From the NCBI RefSeq assembly GCF_014649835.1, contig NZ_BMTU01000008.1, positions 186,001-250,000 of the forward strand: a DNA stretch of 64,000 nucleotides, given 5' to 3'. Shown piece after piece: positions 1 through 7,721 of this stretch. This stretch comes from Streptomyces pilosus. GTDB lineage: Bacteria > Actinomycetota > Actinomycetes > Streptomycetales > Streptomycetaceae. The first letter of the stretch is position 1, and each line of letters opens with the position of its first letter. Under the pieces are notes generated by a model. That model was not told the DNA's origin. It did not search any database and was given only the letters and a program-made list of their open reading frames with translations. Both the position numbers and the translations under genes were made by a program.

Positions 1-256
1 GGCGTCGGCGCTCCGGAAGCCCAAGGCGGGCGGAGTCACATCCTCCGGTCTGCCGCGGCGGGTTCCCAAGGCCAACCTGGTCGAGGGAGCCGCCGAAACC
101 ACCCCCCAGGGAGGCCCCCAGGTCTCCCGCGCCCCGGAGGACGTCCGGGGCAGGCTGAGCAACCTGCGTCGCGGTGTCCAAAAGGGCCGCAGCGCGGGCA
201 GTGAAACGAACGGCCAGGGCCTCGGTCCTGACAGCACCTACAACCAGGAGCGTTAG
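1..256 (+). CDS. cvnA1: Conservon sensor histidine kinase CvnA, C-terminal tail (5' truncated by window)
   Basis: An open frame enters from the left edge and ends with TAG at 254-256. It encodes about 84 residues of a low-complexity, Arg/Pro/Gly-rich tail with the motif LPRRVPKANLVEG near its start. Tails of this kind end the large membrane-bound sensor kinases that open Streptomyces conservons. The kinase core itself lies outside the window. Identity rests mainly on position: a roadblock protein, a DUF742 protein and a GTP-binding protein follow in the fixed cvnA-B-C-D order. The stop is one base before the next start codon, so the genes are very likely co-transcribed and translationally coupled. 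The number 1 is inferred from remembered S. coelicolor gene order. Confidence 0.8.
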   Translation, partial: ASALRKPKAGGVTSSGLPRRVPKANLVEGAAETTPQGGPQVSRAPEDVRGRLSNLRRGVQKGRSAGSETNGQGLGPDSTYNQER

Positions 257-257
257 T

Positions 258-680
258 GTGAGCCCGATGAGCCAGGCGGCACAGAACCTGAACTGGTTGA
301 TCACCAACTTCGTGGACAACACCCCGGGGGTGTCCCACACGGTGGTGGTCTCCGCCGACGGACTCCTTCTGGCGATGTCCGAAGGCTTTCCCCGCGACCG
401 CGCCGACCAGCTCGCGGCCGTCGCCTCCGGTCTGACGTCTCTGACGGCAGGCGCCTCCCGGATCTTCGAGGGCGGCAGCGTGAACCAGACGGTTGTGGAG
501 ATGGAGCGGGGATTCCTGTTCATCATGTCCATTTCCGACGGTTCGTCACTCGCCGTTCTCGCACATCCGGAGGCGGACATCGGCCTCATTGGGTACGAGA
601 TGGCCCTTCTGGTCGACCGTGCCGGTACGGTCCTGACGCCGGATCTTCGTGCGGAACTCCAAGGGAGCCTGCTCAACTAA
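258..680 (+). CDS. cvnB1: Conservon roadblock/LC7 protein CvnB
   Basis: A 140-residue soluble protein of the roadblock/LC7 fold, the family that in conservons partners the small GTPase and acts as a co-regulator or exchange factor in a eukaryote-like G-protein system at the membrane. The core begins MSQAAQNLNWLITNF and carries the VVVSADGLLLA strand and the DQLAAVASGLTSL helix typical of the family. I chose GTG 258 because AGGAG at 246-250 is seven bases upstream. ATG 267 is an alternative and would remove three residues. It follows the kinase by one base and is separated by 94 bases from the DUF742 gene. Confidence 0.93.
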   Translation: MSPMSQAAQNLNWLITNFVDNTPGVSHTVVVSADGLLLAMSEGFPRDRADQLAAVASGLTSLTAGASRIFEGGSVNQTVVEMERGFLFIMSISDGSSLAVLAHPEADIGLIGYEMALLVDRAGTVLTPDLRAELQGSLLN

Positions 681-774
681 CGGACGAACGGTGCGGTTTG
701 GCGTCCCGGGGCCGTAAGGTTTCGGGACGCGGCTCCACAGTGATGGGTGCCAGGCACAGTCGGAGGAGGAGAAA

Positions 775-1347
775 GTGGCAACACCCCCAGGCGGTTCGTC
801 GTCGGGCAACTGGTCGTACGGTCCCGCACAGGGCCAGAACGACGGTGCCCAGAGCGGGTACGGCTACCCTTCCGCCCCGAACCACCGGCAGCCGTACGCG
901 CCGCAGGGTCCCGGCCCTTCGCCGTACGACCAGCCGCAGGCGCCGCACATCCAGCCCGTGCAGCCGCAGCGTCGCACCCCGGAGCCGTCGCCCGCCGGGG
1001 CGACGAACAATCCCCTGGTGCGCCCGTACGCGATGACGGGCGGCCGCACCAGGCCGCGGTACCAGCTCGCCATCGAGGCGCTGGTGCACACCACCGCGCA
1101 GCCGCACCAGATGCAGGGCCAGCTGCCCGAGCATCAGCGGATCTGCAACCTCTGCCGGGAGATCAAGTCGGTGGCCGAGATCTCGGCCCTGCTGACCATC
1201 CCTCTCGGCGTGGCCAGGATCCTCGTCGCCGACTTGGCGGAGGCGGGACTGGTCGCCATCCATCAGCCCGGCGGCGACGAGAGCGCCGGCGGCCAGCCAG
1301 ACGTGACACTGCTCGAAAGGGTGCTCAGTGGACTTCGCAAGCTCTAG
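775..1347 (+). CDS. cvnC1: Conservon DUF742 protein CvnC
   Basis: A 190-residue DUF742 protein, the third conservon component. Residues 1 to about 80 are a disordered Pro/Gly/Gln/Tyr-rich region. The conserved domain follows from about residue 84 (VRPYAMTGGRTRPRYQLAIEALV) and has a winged-helix look, with the pattern EHQRICNLC, then SVAEISALLTIPLGVARILVADL. No catalytic residues are known for the family, and it is thought to connect the kinase and GTPase modules. GTG 775 is preceded by a strong GGAGGAGG-type ribosome site at 761-770. Its 3' end overlaps the GTPase start by 20 bases, which indicates coupled translation. Confidence 0.92.
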   Translation: MATPPGGSSSGNWSYGPAQGQNDGAQSGYGYPSAPNHRQPYAPQGPGPSPYDQPQAPHIQPVQPQRRTPEPSPAGATNNPLVRPYAMTGGRTRPRYQLAIEALVHTTAQPHQMQGQLPEHQRICNLCREIKSVAEISALLTIPLGVARILVADLAEAGLVAIHQPGGDESAGGQPDVTLLERVLSGLRKL

Positions 1348-1909
1348 CGGCGGTCCTTCCCGCTCCACCACCTCGGCGAAGATCGTGGTGGCGGGTGGCT
1401 TCGGCGTGGGCAAGACCACGTTCGTCGGGGCCGTTTCGGAGATCAACCCGCTGCGCACGGAGGCCGTCATGACGTCTGCTTCGGCGGGCATCGACGACCT
1501 CACCCACACCGGGGACAAGACCACCACCACGGTGGCCATGGACTTCGGCCGCATCACCCTGGACCAGGACCTGATCCTGTACCTCTTCGGTACGCCCGGT
1601 CAGGACCGCTTCTGGTTCATGTGGGACGACCTGGTGCGCGGTGCCATCGGCGCGATCGTGCTGGTGGACACGCGTCGTCTCGCGGACTGCTTCCCGGCGG
1701 TCGACTACTTCGAGAACTCCGGGCTGCCGTTCGTGATCGCCCTCAACGGCTTCGACGGGCAGCAGCCGTACAACCCGGACGAGGTCCGGGAGGCGCTGCA
1801 GATCGGGCCGGACACGCCGATCATCACCACGGACGCGCGGCATCGTGCCGACGCGAAGTCCGCGCTGATCACTCTCGTGGAGCACGCGCTGATGGCGCGC
1901 CTGCGCTAG
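1328..1909 (+). CDS. cvnD1: Conservon small GTP-binding protein CvnD
   Basis: A 193-residue Ras-like/MglA-like GTPase that completes the conservon. Visible motifs are the P-loop GGFGVGKTT at residues 23-31, a switch region rich in threonine (DKTTTTVAMDFG), and the G3-type motif GTPGQ near residue 90. In place of a canonical NKxD base-recognition motif there is ALNGFDG; conservon GTPases commonly vary here. The GTG start at 1328 lies inside the end of the DUF742 gene. The C terminus is a plain helix without a prenylation-type cysteine. The transcript probably ends at the perfect hairpin near 2087-2119. Confidence 0.94.
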   Translation: MDFASSSGGPSRSTTSAKIVVAGGFGVGKTTFVGAVSEINPLRTEAVMTSASAGIDDLTHTGDKTTTTVAMDFGRITLDQDLILYLFGTPGQDRFWFMWDDLVRGAIGAIVLVDTRRLADCFPAVDYFENSGLPFVIALNGFDGQQPYNPDEVREALQIGPDTPIITTDARHRADAKSALITLVEHALMARLR

Positions 1910-2086
1910 CGGCTGCCGCCGGGTCTCCGGAGCCTGCGAGTACGCGCAGCGCCGAGTCACGCGACGCCCCCCGCGGCCACCGGGCTGCCGGGGGCTCTTG
2001 CGTGCCGGGTACGGGCGGGCGGGGGCCGGGCGCGCGGCTCCCCGCGTCCCTTGAGGGCGCTGTCCGGCGGGAGTCCCGGGTACGGC

Positions 2087-2119
2087 AAGAGGCCCCTCCT
2101 TCACGTGGAGGGGCCTCTT
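2087..2119. terminator. Bidirectional terminator between conservon and acc genes
   Basis: A perfect 13-base inverted repeat (AAGAGGCCCCTCC at 2087-2099, its complement at 2107-2119, 7-base loop) lies between the convergent cvnD and accE genes. It can terminate both transcripts. It has no long T run, as is common in Streptomyces. Confidence 0.85.
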
Positions 2120-2136
2120 CGTGTGCGTGGCGGGGG

Positions 2137-2325
2137 TCAGCGCCAGCTGTGGGGGGCCCGGAAGCCGTTCTCGCGCTCCAGGCGGCGCCAGCCGGCCCGT
2201 GCGCGGCCCCGGTGCGCCGGAGCCGCCGCCGGCGTGGCGGCCCGCGCCAGCAGGATCGCCGTGATCGCGGCGACCTCCTCCGGCTCCGCGTGGCCCTTCT
2301 CGACCCGGATGTCAGATGTGCTCAT
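2137..2325 (-). CDS. accE: Acyl-CoA carboxylase epsilon subunit
   Basis: A 62-residue small subunit of an actinobacterial acyl-CoA carboxylase complex. It starts with the typical family motif IRVEKGHAEPEEVAAITAILLARA and ends with an Arg-rich stretch and a terminal W-R pair. In S. coelicolor such epsilon subunits stimulate the beta carboxyltransferase and link it to the biotinylated alpha subunit. It lies 15 bases downstream of accB in the same direction, so the two form an operon. A GGGAGA site lies upstream of the ATG. The alpha (biotin carboxylase) subunit is not in this window. Confidence 0.93.
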   Translation of the reverse strand: MSTSDIRVEKGHAEPEEVAAITAILLARAATPAAAPAHRGRARAGWRRLERENGFRAPHSWR

Positions 2326-2340
2326 GGGCGTGCGTCTCCC

Positions 2341-3924
2341 TTACTGGGGCGGGTTGCCGTGCTTGCGGGACGGCAGGTCGGCGTGCTTGGACTGCAGCAT
2401 CGCCAGCGAACGGATCAGCACCTCGCGCGTCTCGGCGGGGTCGATGACGTCGTCGACGAGCCCGCGCTCGGCCGCGTAGTACGGGTGCATCAGCTCGGAC
2501 TTGTACTCCTTGACCATGCGGGCCCGCATCGCGTCCGGGTCCTCGGCCTCGGCGATCTGCCGGCGGAAGATGACGTTGGCCGCGCCCTCCGCGCCCATCA
2601 CGGCGATCTCGTTCGTCGGCCAGGCGTAGGTGAGGTCCGCGCCGATGGACTGGGAGTCCATGACGATGTACGCGCCGCCGTACGCCTTGCGCAGGATGAG
2701 CGAGATGCGCGGGACGGTGGCGTTGCAGTAGGCGTACAGGAGCTTGGCGCCGTGGCGGATGATGCCGCCGTGCTCCTGGTCGACGCCCGGGAGGAAGCCG
2801 GGGACGTCCAGGAAGGTGAGGATCGGGATGTTGAAGGCGTCGCACATCTGGACGAAACGGGCGGCCTTCTCGGACGCCTCGATGTCCAGCACGCCCGCCA
2901 GCGACTGCGGCTGGTTGGCGACGATGCCGACGACCTGGCCGTCCATGCGGGCCATCGCGCAGATGATGTTCCGCGCCCAGCGCTCGTGGACCTCCAGGTA
3001 CTCGCCGTCGTCGACGATCTCCTCGATGACCTTGGCCATGTCGTACGGCCGGTTGCCGTCGGCCGGGACCAGGTCCAGGAGGGTCTCGCTGCGGCGGTCG
3101 GCGGCGTCGCCGCTCTCCGCCCGCGGCGGGTTCTCCCGGTTGTTCTGCGGGAGCAGCGACAGGAGGTAGCGCACCTCGTGGATGCACGTCTCCTCGTCGT
3201 CGTAGGCGAAATGGCAGACGCCGGAGGTCTCGGCGTGCACGTCCGCGCCGCCGAGGCCGTTCTGGGTGATCTCCTCGCCGGTGACCGCCTTGACCACGTC
3301 CGGGCCGGTGATGAACATCTGCGAGGTGTCGCGGACCATGAACACGAAGTCGGTGAGGGCGGGGCTGTAAGCCGCGCCGCCCGCGCACGGGCCGAGCATC
3401 ACGCTGATCTGCGGGATGACGCCGGAGGCCTTGGTGTTGCGCTGGAAGATGCCGCCGTACCCGGCGAGGGCGGAGACGCCCTCCTGGATACGGGCGCCGG
3501 CGCCGTCGTTCAGCGAGACCAGGGGCGCGCCCGCCGCGATGGCCATGTCCATGATCTTGTGGATCTTGGTGGCGTGGGCCTCGCCCAGCGCACCGCCGAA
3601 GATCCGGAAGTCGTGCGCGTAGACGAAGACCGTCCGGCCCTCGACCGTGCCCCAGCCGGTGATGACACCGTCCGAGTACGGCTTCTTCTCCTCCAGACCG
3701 AAGCCCGTGGCCCGGTGCCGGCGCAGCTGCTCGACCTCGCGGAAGGAGCCGGGGTCCAGCAGGAGTTCGATGCGCTCCCGCGCGGTCAGCTTGCCCTTGG
3801 CGTGCTGCGCCTGGGTCGCCTTCTCGCTCGGGCCCGCCAGGGCCCGGGCACGGATCTCGTGCAGTTCGGCCACGCGTCCGCGCGCGTCGGTCGGCTCACC
3901 CGGCGCCTCATCCAAAACGGTCAT
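2341..3924 (-). CDS. accB: Acyl-CoA carboxylase beta (carboxyltransferase) subunit, AccB type
   Basis: A 527-residue carboxyltransferase that moves CO2 from carboxybiotin to acyl-CoA, giving malonyl- or methylmalonyl-CoA for fatty acid and polyketide synthesis. It has both crotonase-like halves, with GAGARIQEGV near residue 141 and the oxyanion-hole glycines GPCAGGAAYSPALTD near 178. In the C-terminal half the substrate-selector position reads YGGAYIVMD, with Ile at residue 420. From memory, S. coelicolor AccB has Ile420 here while the propionyl-specific PccB has Asp422, so this looks like the broad acetyl/propionyl/butyryl enzyme. Operon with accE. AAGG lies seven bases before the ATG. Confidence 0.95.
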   Translation of the reverse strand: MTVLDEAPGEPTDARGRVAELHEIRARALAGPSEKATQAQHAKGKLTARERIELLLDPGSFREVEQLRRHRATGFGLEEKKPYSDGVITGWGTVEGRTVFVYAHDFRIFGGALGEAHATKIHKIMDMAIAAGAPLVSLNDGAGARIQEGVSALAGYGGIFQRNTKASGVIPQISVMLGPCAGGAAYSPALTDFVFMVRDTSQMFITGPDVVKAVTGEEITQNGLGGADVHAETSGVCHFAYDDEETCIHEVRYLLSLLPQNNRENPPRAESGDAADRRSETLLDLVPADGNRPYDMAKVIEEIVDDGEYLEVHERWARNIICAMARMDGQVVGIVANQPQSLAGVLDIEASEKAARFVQMCDAFNIPILTFLDVPGFLPGVDQEHGGIIRHGAKLLYAYCNATVPRISLILRKAYGGAYIVMDSQSIGADLTYAWPTNEIAVMGAEGAANVIFRRQIAEAEDPDAMRARMVKEYKSELMHPYYAAERGLVDDVIDPAETREVLIRSLAMLQSKHADLPSRKHGNPPQ

Positions 3925-4078
3925 GTAGTGACCTTACGAAGCACAGCGGCGAATGCGAGCCGTCGACTCCTCACAGTCTCCGACGCGTTTTCCTGGTACC
4001 ACTGAACAGAACCGCGGCGACACGCAGGCGTTCCGACTGCTCAGAGGGCTTCCGGCTTGTAGGGGTCACACAAAGACG

Positions 4079-6430
4079 TCATCTGAGAGCCACCTCACAT
4101 TCATGGGTGGCGCATGCCTCCCCCGGGGTGACGCGCAGCCGCAGCCGGGGGCCGGTGGCCAGGACTGCCACGGAGTCCGGGGCCCTCAGCACCGTCCGCA
4201 CCGGGTGATCCCAGACGATCTCCAGCGGTTCGCCCGTTCGGGTCGGCTCGCTCACGCAGAGCGTAGCGGTGCCGCCGTGACGGCGGAGCAGCACACTGGC
4301 CGGGGAGCCGGCGGTGAGCGGTCCGGCGGTGCCCGGCTGCCAGAAGTTGGCGGCGGTGAGGCCGAGGGAGGGGACGGTGACCGCCTGGCGGGCGGGGTCG
4401 TTGGCGAGGATCCGCAGCCAGTGCGGGTCGGCGGCGCGCCGGGCGACCTCCCGGCGGGAGGCGCCGGGCAGCAGGACGTAGACGTAGGCGGCGTCGGTGG
4501 GGTCGGTGCCGTGGTCCAGCCAGAGGGTCTGCCAGCGGCGGGTGCGGCGCTCCGTGGTGCTGGTGGTGTTGATGTCGGACCAGGCGCCGGTGCGGTCCTC
4601 GCGCAGGGTCCGCAGCCCGCCGTCGGGGACGATCCAGCCGCCGTGGCCCCGCAGGTGGGCCCAGCGGTGGCCGCGGGTGAGGGCCGCGGTGCCCGACTCC
4701 CCCAGGTTGCGGTTGTCGACCACCGTCTCGACCGGGACGCCGTCGGAGCAGGTGATGCCGGCGCCCAGGCAGAGCACCGCGTCCGCGAGGCAGAACCACG
4801 ACTTGCGGGCGTCGAGGGTGGAGCCGAGGCCCTTGAGGTGCTGGCCGATCGCCGCGTACGTGCCGTCGGTGGTGCCGCCGACCCAGCGCACGCCGGGTTT
4901 CGGCGCCCCCCATTCGCCGCCGGCCCGGTCGGGCAGGCGCCGGGTGGAGACGGTGGTGCCGGGCAGGCGGTAGGGGTCGACGGTGGGCCAGAACCAGTCG
5001 GTGTACTGGTCGCCGAGGCCGGGCGCCCACCAGGAGACCATCCCGGCGCCGGTGTGCCAGCCGCGCGGGTTCTCGCCGTTGCCGCACTCGTAGTGGGCGA
5101 TCCGGTCACTGGCCATGGCGATGCCCAGGGTGAAGCCGGGACGGCGGTGCACGGCACGGTCCATCGCGGCGAAGAGACGGTGCCCGAGGGGTTCGGGGGC
5201 TGCGGGCACCGGTGCGGCGGCGATCGCGTGCAGCCGGGCCAGGTCGGCGACGCCGTACTGACGGGCGGCCAGGAGGGGGTTGACGGTGTCCCGTTCGATC
5301 CAGCCCTTGATGCGCGCGTGCCACCGGTCGCGCTCGGCGCGGCTCGCACCCCGGGCGAGGAGGGCGACGGCCGCGATGAGCTGCCCGCCGTGGAAGTGGT
5401 CGGAGCGCATGACGTGCCGGTCGTCGGACGCGAGGTACCCCCGGCTGATCGCGCGGCCGTTGACGGAGTCCATCACCAGACCGTCGTGGACGAGCGGGGC
5501 GTAGGCGTGCTCGACGCTGTCGAGGACGGTGCGGCGCAGGGGGTCGGTGACCTCCCAGCCGGAGCCGGCGAGCAGGGCGAGGAGCCGGCCGAGCCCGTCG
5601 AGCAGCACCTGTCCGTACGTGCCCGAGTAGGCGACGTGGCCGTGCTGGACGAACGAGCCGTCGGCGTAGAGGCCGTCGCCCTCGGTGACGTGCGGGAACA
5701 CCGGGGAGAGCGCGTCCCGCGCGAGGGCGATCCGGGCGGGGGCGCGGCCGAGGACGCCGCGCAGGGCGACGACCCGGCACAGGTCGACGCGGTTGGCGCC
5801 GGTGGAGGTGCCGGAGTAGTCGGCGAGCGCGGAGTCGGGGACGAAGTGGTCGACGGCCGCGCAAGCCGCGTCGGTCCTGGCGGGTCCCGCGTGCTCGTAC
5901 AGGGCGGCGAGGATGTCGGTGAGGAGGCGTGGGGTGCCGATCTGCCACTCCCACCAGTTGCCGTACGGCGCGACGGAGGGGTGGTAGGCGGTGGCCAGGA
6001 GGTGGTCGAGGCCGCGCAGGACGTCCGCGAGCAGCCCGGGGTCCCCGGTGAGGCCGGTGCCCTGCTGGACGTGGGCCTGCGTCATGGTCCACAGCCGGCC
6101 GGCGCTGAGGGTGATGCCCGCGGGCGGGTCGAAGGGGTGCCCGGGCCAGAGGGAGCCGGGCACGGGCCGCATCGTGTCCCGGAAGCGCCGGGCCCGCTCC
6201 CCCGTCTCGGCCAGCCGGGAGGCGTAGGGCTCGGCGGCCGGGTCGTACCCGGTGCCGAGGGCGAGGTCGAGCCAGCGGTGGCGGAGCGTCTCGTAGGCGT
6301 CCGCCGCGGATACCGGGCGGCCGCCGCCGCGCCGGGGCGGCGCCGCGCCGCCGGCCGCGAGCAGGGTGCCCGCCGCCAGCAGGGCGCGCCGGGTGGGACC
6401 CGGCGGGAACCGGTTGCGCCCATGTGTCAC
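4079..6430 (-). CDS. Tat-exported polysaccharide lyase family 8 (hyaluronate/chondroitin/xanthan lyase-like)
   Basis: A 783-residue secreted lyase of family PL8, which cleaves uronic-acid polysaccharides by beta-elimination. The N terminus has a twin-arginine signal (PTRRALLAAGTLLAAGG). An alpha/alpha toroid domain spans roughly residues 45-380, followed by beta-sandwich domains to the end. The catalytic region is visible: GNWWEWQIGTPR carries the conserved Asn, and SFVQHGHVAYSGTYG carries the His and Tyr. Length fits the family. GTG 6430 is the start that gives the complete signal. Nearest neighbours give no substrate clue: there is no transporter or uronate gene beside it. Whether the substrate is hyaluronan, chondroitin or xanthan cannot be told. 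Confidence 0.9.
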   Translation of the reverse strand: MTHGRNRFPPGPTRRALLAAGTLLAAGGAAPPRRGGGRPVSAADAYETLRHRWLDLALGTGYDPAAEPYASRLAETGERARRFRDTMRPVPGSLWPGHPFDPPAGITLSAGRLWTMTQAHVQQGTGLTGDPGLLADVLRGLDHLLATAYHPSVAPYGNWWEWQIGTPRLLTDILAALYEHAGPARTDAACAAVDHFVPDSALADYSGTSTGANRVDLCRVVALRGVLGRAPARIALARDALSPVFPHVTEGDGLYADGSFVQHGHVAYSGTYGQVLLDGLGRLLALLAGSGWEVTDPLRRTVLDSVEHAYAPLVHDGLVMDSVNGRAISRGYLASDDRHVMRSDHFHGGQLIAAVALLARGASRAERDRWHARIKGWIERDTVNPLLAARQYGVADLARLHAIAAAPVPAAPEPLGHRLFAAMDRAVHRRPGFTLGIAMASDRIAHYECGNGENPRGWHTGAGMVSWWAPGLGDQYTDWFWPTVDPYRLPGTTVSTRRLPDRAGGEWGAPKPGVRWVGGTTDGTYAAIGQHLKGLGSTLDARKSWFCLADAVLCLGAGITCSDGVPVETVVDNRNLGESGTAALTRGHRWAHLRGHGGWIVPDGGLRTLREDRTGAWSDINTTSTTERRTRRWQTLWLDHGTDPTDAAYVYVLLPGASRREVARRAADPHWLRILANDPARQAVTVPSLGLTAANFWQPGTAGPLTAGSPASVLLRRHGGTATLCVSEPTRTGEPLEIVWDHPVRTVLRAPDSVAVLATGPRLRLRVTPGEACATHECEVALR

Positions 6431-6554
6431 GTGCGTGCCCTCCGGGGTGCGGACGGCAGGACCCTACCCGGAAGGGGACACGGCGACGCGCGGGGCGGGG
6501 TGCCGCGCGGACGCCGTGCGGCGCCCGCCGGTGTGGTCGCGCCCGCCCCGCGGG

Positions 6555-7415
6555 TCAGCCGAAGCGGTCGAGGAGTCTGCGGTAGAGGTGCGGCGAGAGG
6601 GCGCGGACGCGTCCCGGGAGGGTGAGCCAGGTGGGCACGTAGGTGTCGTCGCGGGCGCGGGAGACGGCGTCCCACACGGCGGACGCGACCCGGCCGGGTG
6701 AGGTGGGGCGGGGCCGGGTGCGGTGGTACGGCCGGCCGCGGCGGGCGAAGAAGCCCGTCTCGACGGGGCCGGGCACGACGAGGCTCACCCCCACGCCCGT
6801 ACCGCGCAGTTCCTGCCGCAGTGCCTCGGCGAACGCGGCGAGTCCCGCCTTGGCGGCCGAGTACACCGCTTCCTCCCGGACACCGACGGCGCCGGCCACG
6901 GAGCCGACGAGCACCACCCGGCCCCGGCCGGCCGCCACCATCGCGGGCAGTACCTCCCGTACGAGGTGCAGCGTGGCGTTGAGGTCGAGGAAGAGCACCC
7001 GGTCGATGTCGGTGTGCGGCATGGTCAGGAACGGGCCCGCCCAGCCGATGCCCGCCCCGGCGACCAGCACGTCGATCCGGCCGGTGGCCCGCAGCGCGGC
7101 CTCCGCGAGGAGCCGCGCCCCGTCGGGGGCGGCGAGGTCGGCGGGCAGCAGCACCGCGGAGGTGCCGGAGGCCGTCTCCTCCAGCCGTCGCCGGTCGCGC
7201 CCGCTGAGCAGCAGCTGCCAGCCGCCGGCGGCGAAGCGCCGCGCGGTGGCCGCGCCGATGCCGGAGGAGGCGCCGGTGACGAGGACGACGCGCCGGTCCG
7301 TGCGCGGCGGCCCGTGGCCGTGGGCCGCCGCGCGGGCGGAGGCGGCGGCCGGGGCGGCACCGCGATCCGGGTCCGCCGGCGGGTCGTAGGTGGAACCGGA
7401 TCCGGTGGTGGTCAC
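6555..7415 (-). CDS. Short-chain dehydrogenase/reductase
   Basis: A 286-residue classical SDR oxidoreductase using NAD(P)H. Visible motifs are the cofactor glycine motif TGASSGIG, the structural AGAGIGW (equivalent of NNAG), the catalytic Ser in VLVGSVAGAVG, and YSAAK with the catalytic Tyr and Lys. The first 35 or so residues are a Pro/Ala-rich extension. GTG 7415 was chosen because GGGAG lies eight bases upstream; the frame stays open further up but without support. The C-terminal part resembles the group acting on lipid or long-chain substrates, but the substrate is unknown. It is divergent from the radical SAM gene. Confidence 0.88.
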   Translation of the reverse strand: MTTTGSGSTYDPPADPDRGAAPAAASARAAAHGHGPPRTDRRVVLVTGASSGIGAATARRFAAGGWQLLLSGRDRRRLEETASGTSAVLLPADLAAPDGARLLAEAALRATGRIDVLVAGAGIGWAGPFLTMPHTDIDRVLFLDLNATLHLVREVLPAMVAAGRGRVVLVGSVAGAVGVREEAVYSAAKAGLAAFAEALRQELRGTGVGVSLVVPGPVETGFFARRGRPYHRTRPRPTSPGRVASAVWDAVSRARDDTYVPTWLTLPGRVRALSPHLYRRLLDRFG

Positions 7416-7721
7416 GAGTCGGTCTCCCAGGGGCAGTCGCTGCGGTCCGCATCCAGGACACCCCCGGTACGGCGGACCGCGCCAGCGCTGCGGCCGGTCC
7501 GCCGGCCCGCCGGACGCCCGGGCGACGCGGGCCGCCGCCCGGCCGACGGGCGTGGCGCCGGGCCCGCCGGGCCCGTGGGCGCCGCGCCGCGGGACCACCC
7601 CTGCGGGCCGCTGGATGCGTCCATCCGGGCGTACGCGGCCCCCGGCGCGCGCTCCGCCGGGTTACGAAGGGAACGCCCCTGCCGTGTCCGCTTCCCTCCG
7701 GCCCCCGTGACGAGGTCCGCC
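7416..7721. promoter_or_regulatory. Divergent intergenic region between SDR and radical SAM gene
   Basis: About 306 bases of very GC-rich DNA between two divergent starts. It must carry both promoters, but I see no convincing -35/-10 pair, operator or hairpin. GGGAG (for the SDR) and GAGGTC (for the radical SAM gene) are the likely ribosome sites at its edges. No small gene was recognised. Confidence 0.5.

Noticed and set aside
1621..4005. Long plus-strand open frame of 794 codons
   Set aside because: It crosses the cvnD gene, the intergenic terminator and lies antisense to accB; composition is Arg/Gly/Val low-complexity, as expected from GC bias.
3953..6625. 890-codon plus-strand frame opposite the PL8 lyase
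   Set aside because: Antisense to a gene with clear catalytic motifs and a Tat signal.
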